From the NCBI RefSeq assembly GCF_013370205.1, contig NZ_JABWGV010000005.1, forward strand, positions 1 to 64,000: a DNA stretch of 64,000 bases, read 5' to 3'. The notes beneath the pieces were generated by a model that ran no database searches, was not told where the DNA came from, and saw nothing but the letters and a program-made list of their open reading frames with translations. The DNA comes from Qipengyuania atrilutea (GTDB lineage: Bacteria > Pseudomonadota > Alphaproteobacteria > Sphingomonadales > Sphingomonadaceae). This document shows, in pieces, positions 36,373-46,042 of this stretch. Each line of letters begins with the position of its first letter. The stretch's first letter is position 1. A program made the position numbers and the translations under genes.

Positions 36373-37575
36373 ATGCGAAATTCTTTCAAGGTCATGTCTG
36401 TAAGCGCAACGCTGATGCTACTGGCATCATGTGGCGGCGGAGATGCCGCACAGAACGGTGTGGCTCCGGACGACGGTATCGTCGCCGCTGCACCAACGCC
36501 AACACCGAGCCCGACCCCGTCGCCGACTCCGCCGCCTACCGAAACTGGAACAAAGGGACCGGCCGGTTATGTCCAGTTGGCTTCGATCGCGAGTAACTTT
36601 GATACCTCGGGAATGCTGCACGGCGTTCGTTTCCCTGAGACCAACGCCCCCGATGTAGTCGGCGCCTTTCGCTTCACCTGTAAACCGAGCCACAATGCCT
36701 ATGACGACCCGATCGTATTTCCCGGGCAGCCTGGACGCGCTCATCTACACACGTTTTTTGGTAATACGCTCACGAACGCGAACTCGACCTATGAGTCGTT
36801 AAGAACAACCGGAGAGAGTACGTGCAGGAACGAGTTAAACCGTTCAGCTTACTGGATACCAGCAATGCTGAACGGTGTGGGGCAAGTCGTCATGCCGTCG
36901 CACATTACGATTTACTACAAGCGAGCACCACAAACTGATGAGGCTTGTACCACTAAAAATAAATGCATCGCGATACCGAGGGGTCTCCGTTACGTTTTCG
37001 GGCGAACGATGGACGGGTTAGAGGGGTATAAAGGGCACTTCAAATGCCGTGGTGGCGGGGCGAAATACGACACCATCCCTGAGGTGGCAGAAAACTGCGA
37101 ATTAGGTGGGCAGATTGGCGCCGTTCTAGACGCACCACAGTGTTGGAACGGTACGGAATTGGACAGTGCTAATCATCGCACACATATGGCTTACAGAAAA
37201 CGAGATCGCATGACGGGAGAGGTGGCCTGTCCGGATACCCATCCTTATGAAATTCCTACGTTTACTCTCTCAGCTTGGTACGACGTCGACGAATCTCTTG
37301 ATCGCACTGGTGATATGTCGACAGATTTAAAAACCTGGTACTTCGCATCAGACCGAGTGGAGGGAAAGCCGGCTCACGTTTCCGGCTCGACATTTCATGC
37401 TGATTGGTTCGGTGCCTGGGACGATGACGTGCTCAAGCAGTGGACTGACAATTGTATTGATAAGCTGTTGAGCTGCAACGACGGCAACTTGGGCAATGGA
37501 CAAATGCTTCAGAATAACGAACTTACGAAGTCGGATACGCCGCGACTTGTCGCGGTTCCCCCGCGGATCATTTAA
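36373..37575 (+). CDS. DUF1996-domain lipoprotein
   Basis: A 400-residue lipoprotein (lipobox LLASC, Cys20) with a Pro/Thr/Ser-rich linker at about residues 39-57 and then a DUF1996 domain. The domain shows FRFTCKPSHNAYDDPIVFPG, HLHTFFGNT, SAYWIPAML, CPDTHPYEIPTF and SGSTFHADWFGAWDD. His and Cys residues are plentiful and conserved-looking, suggesting metal binding or disulfides. DUF1996 is best known from fungal secreted proteins and has no settled function. ATG 36373 is chosen over GTG 36361 because GAGGG sits six bases before it. Codon use is more AT-rich than in the flanking GH3 gene. Confidence 0.82.
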   Translation: MRNSFKVMSVSATLMLLASCGGGDAAQNGVAPDDGIVAAAPTPTPSPTPSPTPPPTETGTKGPAGYVQLASIASNFDTSGMLHGVRFPETNAPDVVGAFRFTCKPSHNAYDDPIVFPGQPGRAHLHTFFGNTLTNANSTYESLRTTGESTCRNELNRSAYWIPAMLNGVGQVVMPSHITIYYKRAPQTDEACTTKNKCIAIPRGLRYVFGRTMDGLEGYKGHFKCRGGGAKYDTIPEVAENCELGGQIGAVLDAPQCWNGTELDSANHRTHMAYRKRDRMTGEVACPDTHPYEIPTFTLSAWYDVDESLDRTGDMSTDLKTWYFASDRVEGKPAHVSGSTFHADWFGAWDDDVLKQWTDNCIDKLLSCNDGNLGNGQMLQNNELTKSDTPRLVAVPPRII

Positions 37576-37586
37576 GTCCAGCATAG

Positions 37587-37617
37587 CGGCGGCGCATCAC
37601 TGCGCCGCCGTTTTCTT
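37587..37617 (+). terminator. Strong intrinsic terminator after the DUF1996 gene
   Basis: CGGCGGCGCA pairs with TGCGCCGCCG around a TCAC loop and is followed by TTTTCTT. It is located 11 bp after the stop codon and before the convergent GH3 gene end. Confidence 0.9.
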
Positions 37618-37635
37618 TGCGCTGCCACTCGGCAT

Positions 37636-40323
37636 TTATTTCGGTAAGGTGGCGCCTTCTGCAACCGTTATCTGTGCTGAAACTCCATCGGCCTTGGCAA
37701 GTCCTTCACGCGCAACCGGTTGACCGCCCCCGATCCACAGATCGATTTCACCGGGAACGACTTTTCGCACTCCTTGCGCGTCGACAAGGCTGAGGTCCCG
37801 CTGATCGAGAATGAAGGTGACTGTCTTTGTCGATCCCGCAGTGAGATTGATCCGGTCGAACGCTTTCAGGGAGCGTATTGGTTGCTCCGGTCTGCCTGGA
37901 TGGGTCAGGTAGAGCTGGACGACTTCATCGCTCTCCATCCCCCCGGTGTTCGTCACGTCCACAGACACCTTGACCGTGCCGTCCGTTTGGGTCGTCACCA
38001 CGGGATTGCCGTAATCGAAACTGGTGTAGCTCAGTCCATATCCGAACGGGTAAAGCACTTCCTGTTTATGATAACGGTAGGTCCGGTTCTCCATCGAGTA
38101 GTCGGTGAAGCCGGGCAGATCGTCCAAATTGCGATAGAATGTCACTGGAAGTCGGCCTGCCGGGCTGTAATCGCCGGCAAGCAGTTGCGCGACCGCATGT
38201 CCTCCCTGACCGCCTGGGTACCAGGCTTCGACGATAGCCGGGATGTTCTCATCCGCCCAGTTCACCGCGAGCGCGCCGCCGTTCATCATCACCATCACGA
38301 TCGGCTTTCCGGTCGCGTGAAGCTCCTTCAGAAGGTCGGATTGCGGCTCGGTCAGGTCGATATTCGTGCGGTCGCCGCCATCAAAACCCTCCGCCTCGAC
38401 CTCCATCTCTTCGCCTTCAATACGAGCCGAAAGACCGCCGACGAAAACGACAAGATCCGCGTTGCGCGCTGCAGCGACGGCGTCACTGTCGTCATCGCTT
38501 GGCTTGCTCCAAACGAGCGACTGTTCGCCGCGCTGATCGGTCTGCCAACCTTCGACGCGGATTGGATAGGTTTTGCCACCTTCGAGTTCGATGTCGCCCG
38601 CTAGGATCGAAGGAGAATCTCCGACCCCCCATTGATCGACCACTTCCTTCCCGTCCACGAAGACGCGGTAGCCGTTCTCGGTGGAGTAGCGGAAAGTGTA
38701 GGTTCCGTCTTCCGGCGGAGTGATGAAGCCGGTCCAGCGGACCGAGGTATTACGCCCCTCGCTGAGCCAGGTAATGTAAGGTCGTTCGTCGACGACAGTT
38801 CTGACCGGACTGCCTTCGAGATTGCGATTGTCGAAATACTCGGCGGTCAGACCGTTCGAGGTACACGCGCGATCGGGGCAGAGAACGTCCTTAGGTACGT
38901 CCGACTGCGCCTTTCCGATGAGGCCCGTCCCCTGAACGTACTCAACCTGGCTGCTCGGAAAGCGAGCCTTGATGCCGTCGAGCACAGTGACGGGAGCGGA
39001 AGGCTTGCCGTAGTAATTGCCTACCAGCGCATCGAAACTGTCGGCGTTCGGACCGATAACCGCGATCCGGCGCGGCGCTTCCTTAAGCGGGAGCAGATTG
39101 TCTTCGTTCTTGAGCAGCACCATCGACGCTTTCGCCATGTCGAGGGCAATCGCATTATGCTCGTCCGTGTTGAACTGGTCCGGGCCGATATTAGCGTAGG
39201 GCAGCGAACTGTAGTCGTCGAACATGCCGAGCTTCATGCGTCCGGTGAACAGGCGCGTCAGCGCTTGGTCGAGGACGCCTTCGTTGAGCTTTCCGGTTTT
39301 AACGGCTTCGACGATCTGGTCGGATTCGGTAGTCCACTCGTTTCGGAAGTCGCCGCAGATAACGTCCATACCCGCTTCGAAACCGAGCGCGACACCCTCC
39401 ACGCGTTCGGCGTAATCGAGCGCATCTTCGCGGTAGATGTTCGCGGCCGCGCCGCAGTCGGTAACGACGTAGCCGTCGAAGCCCCAGTCATTGCGGAGCC
39501 GCTCTTCCATCAGGAACTCGCTTGCGCAGGCGGGAACGCCGTAAAGCGCATTGTAAGCGCACATGACCGAGCCGACTCCGGCATCCATTACGGTAGTGCG
39601 GAAAGCAGGAAGATAGGTTTCTTCCAGATCTTTCGGTGTAGGGTAGAAGTCCTGCTGATGGCGGCCGAATTCCGGACCGGAATGGACAGCATAGTGCTTT
39701 GCGTTCGCGATCGTCTTTTTGTATTTCGGATCGTCGCCTTGCAGTCCGGTGATGAAGGCGTTTGCGATCTTGCCGGTGAGGTACGGGTCCTCGCCGTAGG
39801 TTTCCTGCCCGCGGCCCCAGCGGGGGTCGCGGAAGATGTTGATGTTCGGCGACCAGACCGTCAGCCCTTGGTAGATGCCGCTCGATCCGTCGTCCTGGAG
39901 CGTCTTCACGTATTTAGAGCGGAACTCAGTAGAAATGACGTCGGCGGCGCGGTGCATCCGGTCGGTATCCCACGTCGCCGCCATGCCGATCGCTTGAGGG
40001 AAGACAGTTGCGACGCCGGCACGTGCGACCCCGTGCAGCCCTTCGTTCCACCAGTTGTAAGCGGGTACGCCAAGACGCGGGATGGCCGGGGCAGCGTGCC
40101 CGGCCTGCAGAGCTTTTTCTTCCAGCGTCATGCGGTTGACCAGATCGCGCGCGCGTTCTTCGAAGGCGAGCGAGGTGTCGCGGTACGGCATCGTACCGGC
40201 GATCTGATTCGCAGTATTGCTGGTGGCCTGCGGCGGAGGAGCCGAGGTCGCGGCACACCCTGTTAGCGCTACCAAAATCGCGGAAAAAGCAACGCCCCGA
40301 AAGGCAGCCGGTTTCGTTGGCAC
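37636..40323 (-). CDS. GH3 glycoside hydrolase lipoprotein with PA14 insert (beta-glucosidase/xylosidase type)
   Basis: An 895-residue exo-acting beta-glycosidase. The N-terminus is a lipoprotein signal (ALTGC, Cys23). The GH3 TIM-barrel domain includes NWWNEGLHGVAR and the nucleophile Asp in GYVVTDCGAAANI (near residue 295). A PA14 domain (NTSVRWTGFITPPEDGTYTF) is inserted in the second GH3 domain near residues 475-610. The fibronectin-III-like end includes PFGYGLSYTSF and VTNTGGMESDEVVQLY. It starts with GTG at 40323 behind AGAGGGGA. Such enzymes act at the outer membrane on beta-glucosides or xylosides; the exact sugar is unknown. Confidence 0.9.
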   Translation of the reverse strand: MPTKPAAFRGVAFSAILVALTGCAATSAPPPQATSNTANQIAGTMPYRDTSLAFEERARDLVNRMTLEEKALQAGHAAPAIPRLGVPAYNWWNEGLHGVARAGVATVFPQAIGMAATWDTDRMHRAADVISTEFRSKYVKTLQDDGSSGIYQGLTVWSPNINIFRDPRWGRGQETYGEDPYLTGKIANAFITGLQGDDPKYKKTIANAKHYAVHSGPEFGRHQQDFYPTPKDLEETYLPAFRTTVMDAGVGSVMCAYNALYGVPACASEFLMEERLRNDWGFDGYVVTDCGAAANIYREDALDYAERVEGVALGFEAGMDVICGDFRNEWTTESDQIVEAVKTGKLNEGVLDQALTRLFTGRMKLGMFDDYSSLPYANIGPDQFNTDEHNAIALDMAKASMVLLKNEDNLLPLKEAPRRIAVIGPNADSFDALVGNYYGKPSAPVTVLDGIKARFPSSQVEYVQGTGLIGKAQSDVPKDVLCPDRACTSNGLTAEYFDNRNLEGSPVRTVVDERPYITWLSEGRNTSVRWTGFITPPEDGTYTFRYSTENGYRVFVDGKEVVDQWGVGDSPSILAGDIELEGGKTYPIRVEGWQTDQRGEQSLVWSKPSDDDSDAVAAARNADLVVFVGGLSARIEGEEMEVEAEGFDGGDRTNIDLTEPQSDLLKELHATGKPIVMVMMNGGALAVNWADENIPAIVEAWYPGGQGGHAVAQLLAGDYSPAGRLPVTFYRNLDDLPGFTDYSMENRTYRYHKQEVLYPFGYGLSYTSFDYGNPVVTTQTDGTVKVSVDVTNTGGMESDEVVQLYLTHPGRPEQPIRSLKAFDRINLTAGSTKTVTFILDQRDLSLVDAQGVRKVVPGEIDLWIGGGQPVAREGLAKADGVSAQITVAEGATLPK

Positions 40324-40410
40324 GTGTAGTCCCCTCTGGATGAATTTTTGTTCTGAGCCGTCAAACTGGCACGGAAAGGATTTGGTAACAACTGGGAATT
40401 TGGCCCGCCT

Positions 40411-43400
40411 TCAATGGAAGTCGCGGGACTTGGGGATCACGCTGACATCGCGCGGATGCCGTCCGATATTGGACGGTAGCGATCCCGGAAGGGGACTGTT
40501 GACATGATCGGCTCGCGCGAGATCGTGCCGCAGCAAGTCGTCGGAAAGTAGCGTAAGCCTCGCGGTGTCGTCGTGCATCGTGCGGGCGACCACATGGATC
40601 ACGTCGTCGTCCATCTGCACCGTGCCTTCCACTGCCATCAGCCGCGCACCCATGATGACCTTGCGATTGCGTTGCAGTGCATCGGGCCACACCACGAGAT
40701 TGACGACTCCCGTCTCGTCCTCGAGCGTGATGAAGACGACGCCTTTCGCGCTTCCCGGGCGCTGCCTAATAAGCACGATGCCTGCGACCGACACGCGCTG
40801 GTTGAAGCGGCATTTCCTGAGATCGCAGGCCGGTGTGTAACCGCGCGCGGCATAACTTTCGCGCAGGAAACCCATCGGGTGCCCTTTCAACGACAGCCGC
40901 GTGGTCTGGTAGTCTGCGACGACATGCTCGCTCAGCGGCATGATGGGGAGCAGGGCGGGGACGTCGTCTCCTTCGTCGTGCGCGTCCGCATGGGCAAACA
41001 GGGGCAGATCGGGCGCATTCTTGAGCGCACGTGCATCCCACAGCGCCTCGCGCCGGTCCTTGCCGAGCGAGCGGAACGCGTCGGCGGCGGCCAGCAGTTC
41101 GATCGAGCGGGCAGCAATCCGGCCACGAGTGCGCAAATCCTCGATACAGGCAAAGGGCGAGGTCCGCGCGGCCAGCAGCCTCGCCATATCGGCCTCGGCT
41201 AACCCGTCGATCTGGCGCAGGCCGAGGCGCAGCACCAGCTGCCGCTTGCCATCGATGATCTGCCATTCGACGGTACTGTCCCAGTCGCTCAGGTTCACAT
41301 CGGGCGCGAACACCCTGACCCCGTGTTCCTGCGCATCGCGCACGATCTGCGCCGGAGCATAGAAACCCATCGGCTGCGAATTGAGCAGACCGGCGGCGAA
41401 GATGGCCGGATGGTAGTACTTGATCCAGCTCGACACGTAGACGAGATGCGCGAAGCTGGCCGCGTGGCTTTCGGGAAAGCCGTACTCGCCGAACCCCTCG
41501 ATCTGGCTGAAGCAGCGGGCGGCGAACTCGCCGTCGTAGCCGCGCTCGATCATGCGCCCGACCATCTTTTCCTTGTGTTCCGCCACCCCGCCGCGGTTGC
41601 GGAACGTCGCCATTGCCTTGCGCAGCTGGTTGGCTTCTGCGGGCGAGAAGCGCGCCGCCACCATCGCGATCTTCATCGCCTGCTCCTGGAAGATCGGCAC
41701 GCCAAGCGTGCGCTCCAGAATGTCCTTGAGCTCGTTCGGCGGGCCGTGCTCTGGCCCTGGCGAGGGGTAGAACGGTTTCTCCCGTCCTTTCCGGCGCTTG
41801 AGATAGGGGTGCACCATGTCGCCCTGGATCGGACCGGGGCGCACGATGGCGACCTGGATGACGAGATCGTAGAACGTCTTGGGCTTCAGGCGCGGCAGCA
41901 TGTTCATCTGCGCACGGCTTTCTACCTGGAACACGCCGAGCGAGTCCCCCTTCTGCAGCATTTCGTAAACCGCCTGGTCCTCCTGCTCGACACTGGCGAG
42001 CGTATGGGTTTCGTCCAGATGTGCCTCGATGAGGGCGAAGCACTTGCGGATGCAGGTCAGCATTCCCAGCGCCAGCACGTCGACTTTGAGGATGCCGAGC
42101 GCGTCGATGTCGTCCTTGTCCCACTCGATGAAGCTGCGGTCGGGCATCGCGCCGTTGCCGATGGGAACGGTGTGGGTCAATTCGCGCTCGGTCAGGATGA
42201 ACCCGCCGACGTGCTGCGACAGGTGGCGCGGCATTCCGATCATCTGCTCGGCCAGGGTCAGGACCCGGCGCAGGTGCGGGTCGGCAAGGTCGAGCCCCGC
42301 TTCCTCCACCTTGGCCTCGTCGACCGACGATCCCCAACTGCCCCAGACGGTCTTGGCGAGCGCGCCGGTCACGTCCTCGGACAGACCCATCACCTTGCCG
42401 ACTTCGCGGATGGCGGAACGCGGACGGTAGTGGATGACCGTGGCGCACAGCCCTGCGCGTTCGCGGCCGTATTTGCGGTAGATGTGCTGGATCACTTCCT
42501 CGCGCCGCTCGTGCTCGAAATCGACGTCGATATCGGGCGGTTCCTTGCGCTCCTTGGATATGAAGCGCTCGAACAGGAGGTCGGAGGTGGCCGGATCGAC
42601 CGCGGTGATCTTGAGGCAGAAACAGACCGCGCTGTTCGCTGCCGATCCGCGGCCCTGGCACAAGATGTCTACGCTGCGGGCGAAATCGACGATGTCGCGG
42701 ATCGTCAGGAAATAGCGCGCGATGTCCATTTCCGCGATCAGCGAGAGTTCTTTTTTGAGCGCCTTCACGACCTTGTCGGGAATACCGCCGGGATAGCGGT
42801 CCGCAGCGCCCGCCCAGGTAAGTTCGGCGAGATACTCGTCGGCCGAGCGCCCGTGGGGCACGGTTTCCTGCGGATATTCGTAGCTGAGCTGGCCAAGGTC
42901 GAAAGTGATGGCATCGGCGAGCTTGCGCGTTTGGGTGATCGCGTCGGGCCACTTCTCGAACAAGCGGACCATTTCGGCAGGCGACTTCAGATAGCGTTCG
43001 GCATTCGCGTCGAGCAGCAGGCCCGCCTGCCCGATCGTCACCTTTTCCCGGATGCAGGTCATCACGTCCTGCAGCGGTCGCCGCTCAGGCGCGTGGTAGT
43101 GCACGTCGTTGGTCGCAAGGAGCTTGAGGCCGCTATCTCGCGCCAACCGCTCGAGCCGGTTGATCCGCGCCACGTCTCCGCCGCGGTAGAGGTAGCTCGC
43201 GGCGATATGCTTCATGCCCGGAAGCAGTTCGGCAAGGCGCGGCAAGCGGCTTGCGAACCCGTCCAGCTCGGCGGGGGGAAGGGCGATCAGCGCGACTTCG
43301 TGGGCCGGCTGTCCGACGCTCTCGGCGAGCATGGCCAGCGTCAGATCGCAGCCGTCCTTCTCCTGCCAGTCGCCGCTCGCCGTCTGCATCTTGGCTGCCG

Positions 43401-43767
43401 AAAGCATGGCGGTGAGCCGGCCGTACCCGTCTCGGGTAAGCGGATAGGCGAGGAATTCGAGCGGCTGTTCGCCGTCTTCCTGCGGCATGGTAACAAGCCG
43501 GCATCCGGTCAGCGGACGCTGGCCGGCATTGCGCGTCTCGGTCCACATGCGGACCGCGCCCGCCATGCTGTTGCGGTCGGCCACGCCAAGGGCATCGTAG
43601 CCGAGCTTGTGAGCGGTTAGCGCCAGTTCAACCGCATCGGACGCGCCGCGCAGGAAGGAATAGCACGACGCCACGCCGAACTCGACGAAGGGCGAGGGGG
43701 GATTGGGCGCGAAATCTTCGGGATTGCCGATCGTGCGCTTGTCCGGGGTGAGCGGGGCTTCGGGCAT
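40411..43767 (-). CDS. dnaE2: Error-prone DNA polymerase DnaE2 (ImuC)
   Basis: A 1118-residue C-family polymerase lacking the C-terminal extension of the replicative DnaE. It begins with the PHP domain (FVEFGVASCYSFLRGAS) and has the palm Asp motif PPDIDVDFEHERREEV. Middle segments include SEVAAR-type HQGR region QGRGSAANSAVC and the ImuC-like C-terminal OB fold (VSVAGIVLIRQRPGSAKGVVFITLEDETG). It works with ImuA and ImuB in SOS-induced mutagenesis. The start ATG shares one base with the imuB stop, so translation is coupled. Confidence 0.95.
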   Translation of the reverse strand: MPEAPLTPDKRTIGNPEDFAPNPPSPFVEFGVASCYSFLRGASDAVELALTAHKLGYDALGVADRNSMAGAVRMWTETRNAGQRPLTGCRLVTMPQEDGEQPLEFLAYPLTRDGYGRLTAMLSAAKMQTASGDWQEKDGCDLTLAMLAESVGQPAHEVALIALPPAELDGFASRLPRLAELLPGMKHIAASYLYRGGDVARINRLERLARDSGLKLLATNDVHYHAPERRPLQDVMTCIREKVTIGQAGLLLDANAERYLKSPAEMVRLFEKWPDAITQTRKLADAITFDLGQLSYEYPQETVPHGRSADEYLAELTWAGAADRYPGGIPDKVVKALKKELSLIAEMDIARYFLTIRDIVDFARSVDILCQGRGSAANSAVCFCLKITAVDPATSDLLFERFISKERKEPPDIDVDFEHERREEVIQHIYRKYGRERAGLCATVIHYRPRSAIREVGKVMGLSEDVTGALAKTVWGSWGSSVDEAKVEEAGLDLADPHLRRVLTLAEQMIGMPRHLSQHVGGFILTERELTHTVPIGNGAMPDRSFIEWDKDDIDALGILKVDVLALGMLTCIRKCFALIEAHLDETHTLASVEQEDQAVYEMLQKGDSLGVFQVESRAQMNMLPRLKPKTFYDLVIQVAIVRPGPIQGDMVHPYLKRRKGREKPFYPSPGPEHGPPNELKDILERTLGVPIFQEQAMKIAMVAARFSPAEANQLRKAMATFRNRGGVAEHKEKMVGRMIERGYDGEFAARCFSQIEGFGEYGFPESHAASFAHLVYVSSWIKYYHPAIFAAGLLNSQPMGFYAPAQIVRDAQEHGVRVFAPDVNLSDWDSTVEWQIIDGKRQLVLRLGLRQIDGLAEADMARLLAARTSPFACIEDLRTRGRIAARSIELLAAADAFRSLGKDRREALWDARALKNAPDLPLFAHADAHDEGDDVPALLPIMPLSEHVVADYQTTRLSLKGHPMGFLRESYAARGYTPACDLRKCRFNQRVSVAGIVLIRQRPGSAKGVVFITLEDETGVVNLVVWPDALQRNRKVIMGARLMAVEGTVQMDDDVIHVVARTMHDDTARLTLLSDDLLRHDLARADHVNSPLPGSLPSNIGRHPRDVSVIPKSRDFH

Positions 43768-45338
43768 CAGGCGAACAGCCCGTGCAGGTACCAGTCGGGC
43801 ACATCACCCCGTCCGTCTCCGATCAGACCGCTGCGGTAGATCCAGTAGCGGCGGCCCCGGTCGTCCTCGATCCGGTAGTAATCGCGCAGCCGGACGTGCG
43901 AGCGCTCGCGCCACCATTCGGGCGCGATCCGCTCCGGCCCCTCGACCTTGGCGATGTCGTGCAGCGCGCCGCGCCAGCGGAAACGCCGTGGCAGGCCTTC
44001 GGGCGTCGCATAGATCACCGCTATCGGCTCGGCCCGGTCGAGCAGTTTGAGCGGACGGCGATGGAAGCCGAAACCGTACTGCATCTCCGCCGGCTGACTC
44101 GATGCAGCCCGCCATGACTGCGCACGTTCGGGCAAATGGCTCGCGCGCGGGTGAGGGCGGCGCACGGCCCGGCTGCCGAGCCGGGTGACGAGCCGGTCGA
44201 TCAGCGGCGCGATCTCGGCTGCGTCTGTCTCGCCGCCCGGTCCGGCAAGGTCCGCCTGCGCTTCTTCGAGCGACTGGGTCCACACCGCGACCAAGCGGGC
44301 CACATCGATGCCGAAACCGGCATCAATGATGTCTAGCCGCTCTTCGAAGAGGTTGGCGATGTGCTTGGCGTCCCGGCTGGGGGAGGCGAGTTCGACCTGC
44401 CGTTCGATCGGCATTCCGTCGATCCGCCAGAGGATGAGCGACAGCCGCCGCGCACCCGTCTGCCGCTCTTCCAGCAGGCGGACCAGATCCTGCGCGAGGT
44501 CGGCGATAACGATCTTGAGCGGCTCGGTATGGAGCAGCGGCTCCATCAGCCGCCGCTGCGCCTGCGGCGGGGGCGTATGGACGATGGGAACGAGCGGATC
44601 GTGCAGGCGCCCGCTCAACTGGTCGAGACGGATGAGCGGATTGCCTTGCACGAAACGGCGGTCGCGGAACCGCCGGACGAGGCTTTCGCGGGGCACGGCG
44701 AGAAGGTCGCGCACGGTCCTGAAACCAAGCCGCCGCAGCAGCGTCAGCGTATCAGGCGCGAGCCGCAGCGCTGCGACCGGCAGGGGGGCAACCGCTTCCT
44801 CCGCGCTGCTGGCATCGCGCACGATCGTGCGAGCCAGTCCGTAATGCGACAGCGCCCACGCCGCCGCCGCAGTAGGGGCAAGCGCGGTGCGCGCGGTATA
44901 GCCCAGTGCCGCGAACCGAGCCTCCACCGCTTCGAGCAAGGCCGCTTCTCCGCCGGCAAGATGCGCCGCGCCGCTAACGTCGAGCACGATGCCGCTGGGC
45001 TTGTCGGGCGCGCTCCACGGCCCCCAGCGCTGCGCAGCGAGAGCCATCCTTTCGAGCAGCCGCGCATCGCCTTCCGGATCGCTCGGCACGGCGATGAGGG
45101 CGGGGTAGAGCATCCGCGCATCGGCCAGCCGCATCCCTGGCTGCGCGCCCGCTTCGCGCGCCTCAGGGGTCACATGATCGATCAGCGGACCATGCGCGGT
45201 TTCGGTGACGAGCGCGGTGGGCTTCTCCGCCTCCGCAGTCTCACCCTGCTGCGCGAGCGCCTTCTTCCACCGCTCGATCGCGAGGTTTGGAAACCAGATG
45301 GAGACGATCGCCCGCTGCCTTTCCGCCCGCGCGCTCAT
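43767..45338 (-). CDS. imuB: ImuB, Y-family polymerase-like mutasome protein
   Basis: A 523-residue inactive Y-family protein that links DnaE2 to the sliding clamp in alphaproteobacterial mutasomes. The start RAIVSIWFPNLAIERWKKAL lies where active enzymes have DxDxFFASVE, so the catalytic Asp is absent, as in known ImuB. Helix-hairpin-helix and little-finger segments follow (LRRLGFRTVRDLLAVPRESL, FRDRRFVQGNPLIRLDQL). The last part contains the expected C-terminal region ending WYLHGLFA. Its 5' end overlaps imuA by 98 bp in another frame. Confidence 0.93.
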   Translation of the reverse strand: MSARAERQRAIVSIWFPNLAIERWKKALAQQGETAEAEKPTALVTETAHGPLIDHVTPEAREAGAQPGMRLADARMLYPALIAVPSDPEGDARLLERMALAAQRWGPWSAPDKPSGIVLDVSGAAHLAGGEAALLEAVEARFAALGYTARTALAPTAAAAWALSHYGLARTIVRDASSAEEAVAPLPVAALRLAPDTLTLLRRLGFRTVRDLLAVPRESLVRRFRDRRFVQGNPLIRLDQLSGRLHDPLVPIVHTPPPQAQRRLMEPLLHTEPLKIVIADLAQDLVRLLEERQTGARRLSLILWRIDGMPIERQVELASPSRDAKHIANLFEERLDIIDAGFGIDVARLVAVWTQSLEEAQADLAGPGGETDAAEIAPLIDRLVTRLGSRAVRRPHPRASHLPERAQSWRAASSQPAEMQYGFGFHRRPLKLLDRAEPIAVIYATPEGLPRRFRWRGALHDIAKVEGPERIAPEWWRERSHVRLRDYYRIEDDRGRRYWIYRSGLIGDGRGDVPDWYLHGLFA

Positions 45339-46014
45339 CGCCGTTTACTCCATGCGCCAGCGTGAACTCGCCTGGGCGGAAAGCGCGTGCCCGGAACAGC
45401 TGCGCGCTTGCGGTCGGACTGCCCGGCGCACGCGGGTCCCATGCATCCGGTTCGCTCGGCCCGGCAGAAACCTGCCAACGCATCCGCGCGGCCGACAATT
45501 CCCGTTCTGCACCGCGGCGGATGAGGAACAGCGGCACTCCGCTGCGCGCCGAAGCCAGCACCAGACGCCGCGTGGCGGTGAAATCGAGCGCGGTAGGATT
45601 GCCCGCGATCTCGCCGATAACGAAGGACAGCGCGCGGCATCTTACGCCTTCCTCCATGGCCCACAGCGCATCGACCGGACGCGAGGCCGCGACATGTAGG
45701 AGGTTGCTTTGAAGCTGCGCGGGCAATCCGTGAATGCAAGTGCGGCCTGACAGGTGGATGGAGCGGCTGTCCTGCACCCACAGCCATGCCGGGGCCGCCT
45801 TTCCCCGGATGGCGCCGAGATGCAGCGCGAAGGCCAGCGCGAGCCCGTCGGCTGCGGCATCGTCGGCACTGCAGAACAGCTCCCACAGTGAGGGCTCGGT
45901 TTCGGCCGAAGGCGACCATTCGCCTTCGCGCAGCTGGCTTTCGAGCATGGCGCCGCCTGCCGCGTAAACAGGCGCGGAGGACGCGAAGGAGGGGACAAAT
46001 ACGGCATCGGACAT
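45241..46014 (-). CDS. imuA: ImuA, SOS mutagenesis accessory protein
   Basis: A 257-residue ImuA homologue, a diverged RecA-like protein that partners ImuB and DnaE2. Recognisable segments are WELFCSADDAAADGLALAFAL, PAWLWVQDS, GLPAQLQSNLLHVAASRPVDALWAMEEG, and ATRRLVLASARSGVPLFLIRRGAE. Its P-loop is not convincing, as in other ImuA proteins. The ATG at 46014 lies 29 bp after a LexA box, so it heads the SOS operon imuA-imuB-dnaE2. The 3' end overlaps imuB by 98 bp in another frame. Confidence 0.85.
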   Translation of the reverse strand: MSDAVFVPSFASSAPVYAAGGAMLESQLREGEWSPSAETEPSLWELFCSADDAAADGLALAFALHLGAIRGKAAPAWLWVQDSRSIHLSGRTCIHGLPAQLQSNLLHVAASRPVDALWAMEEGVRCRALSFVIGEIAGNPTALDFTATRRLVLASARSGVPLFLIRRGAERELSAARMRWQVSAGPSEPDAWDPRAPGSPTASAQLFRARAFRPGEFTLAHGVNGDERAGGKAAGDRLHLVSKPRDRAVEEGARAAG

Positions 46015-46042
46015 AATAGAGAACAAAGAGCGAATCGTTTCT

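Noticed and set aside
41323-43620. 765-codon plus-strand frame opposite dnaE2
   Set aside because: It is the antisense of a clear polymerase in GC-rich DNA and has no recognisable domain. Similar long antisense frames over GH3 (38632-40266) and the carboxylase (8250-10223) were rejected for the same reason.
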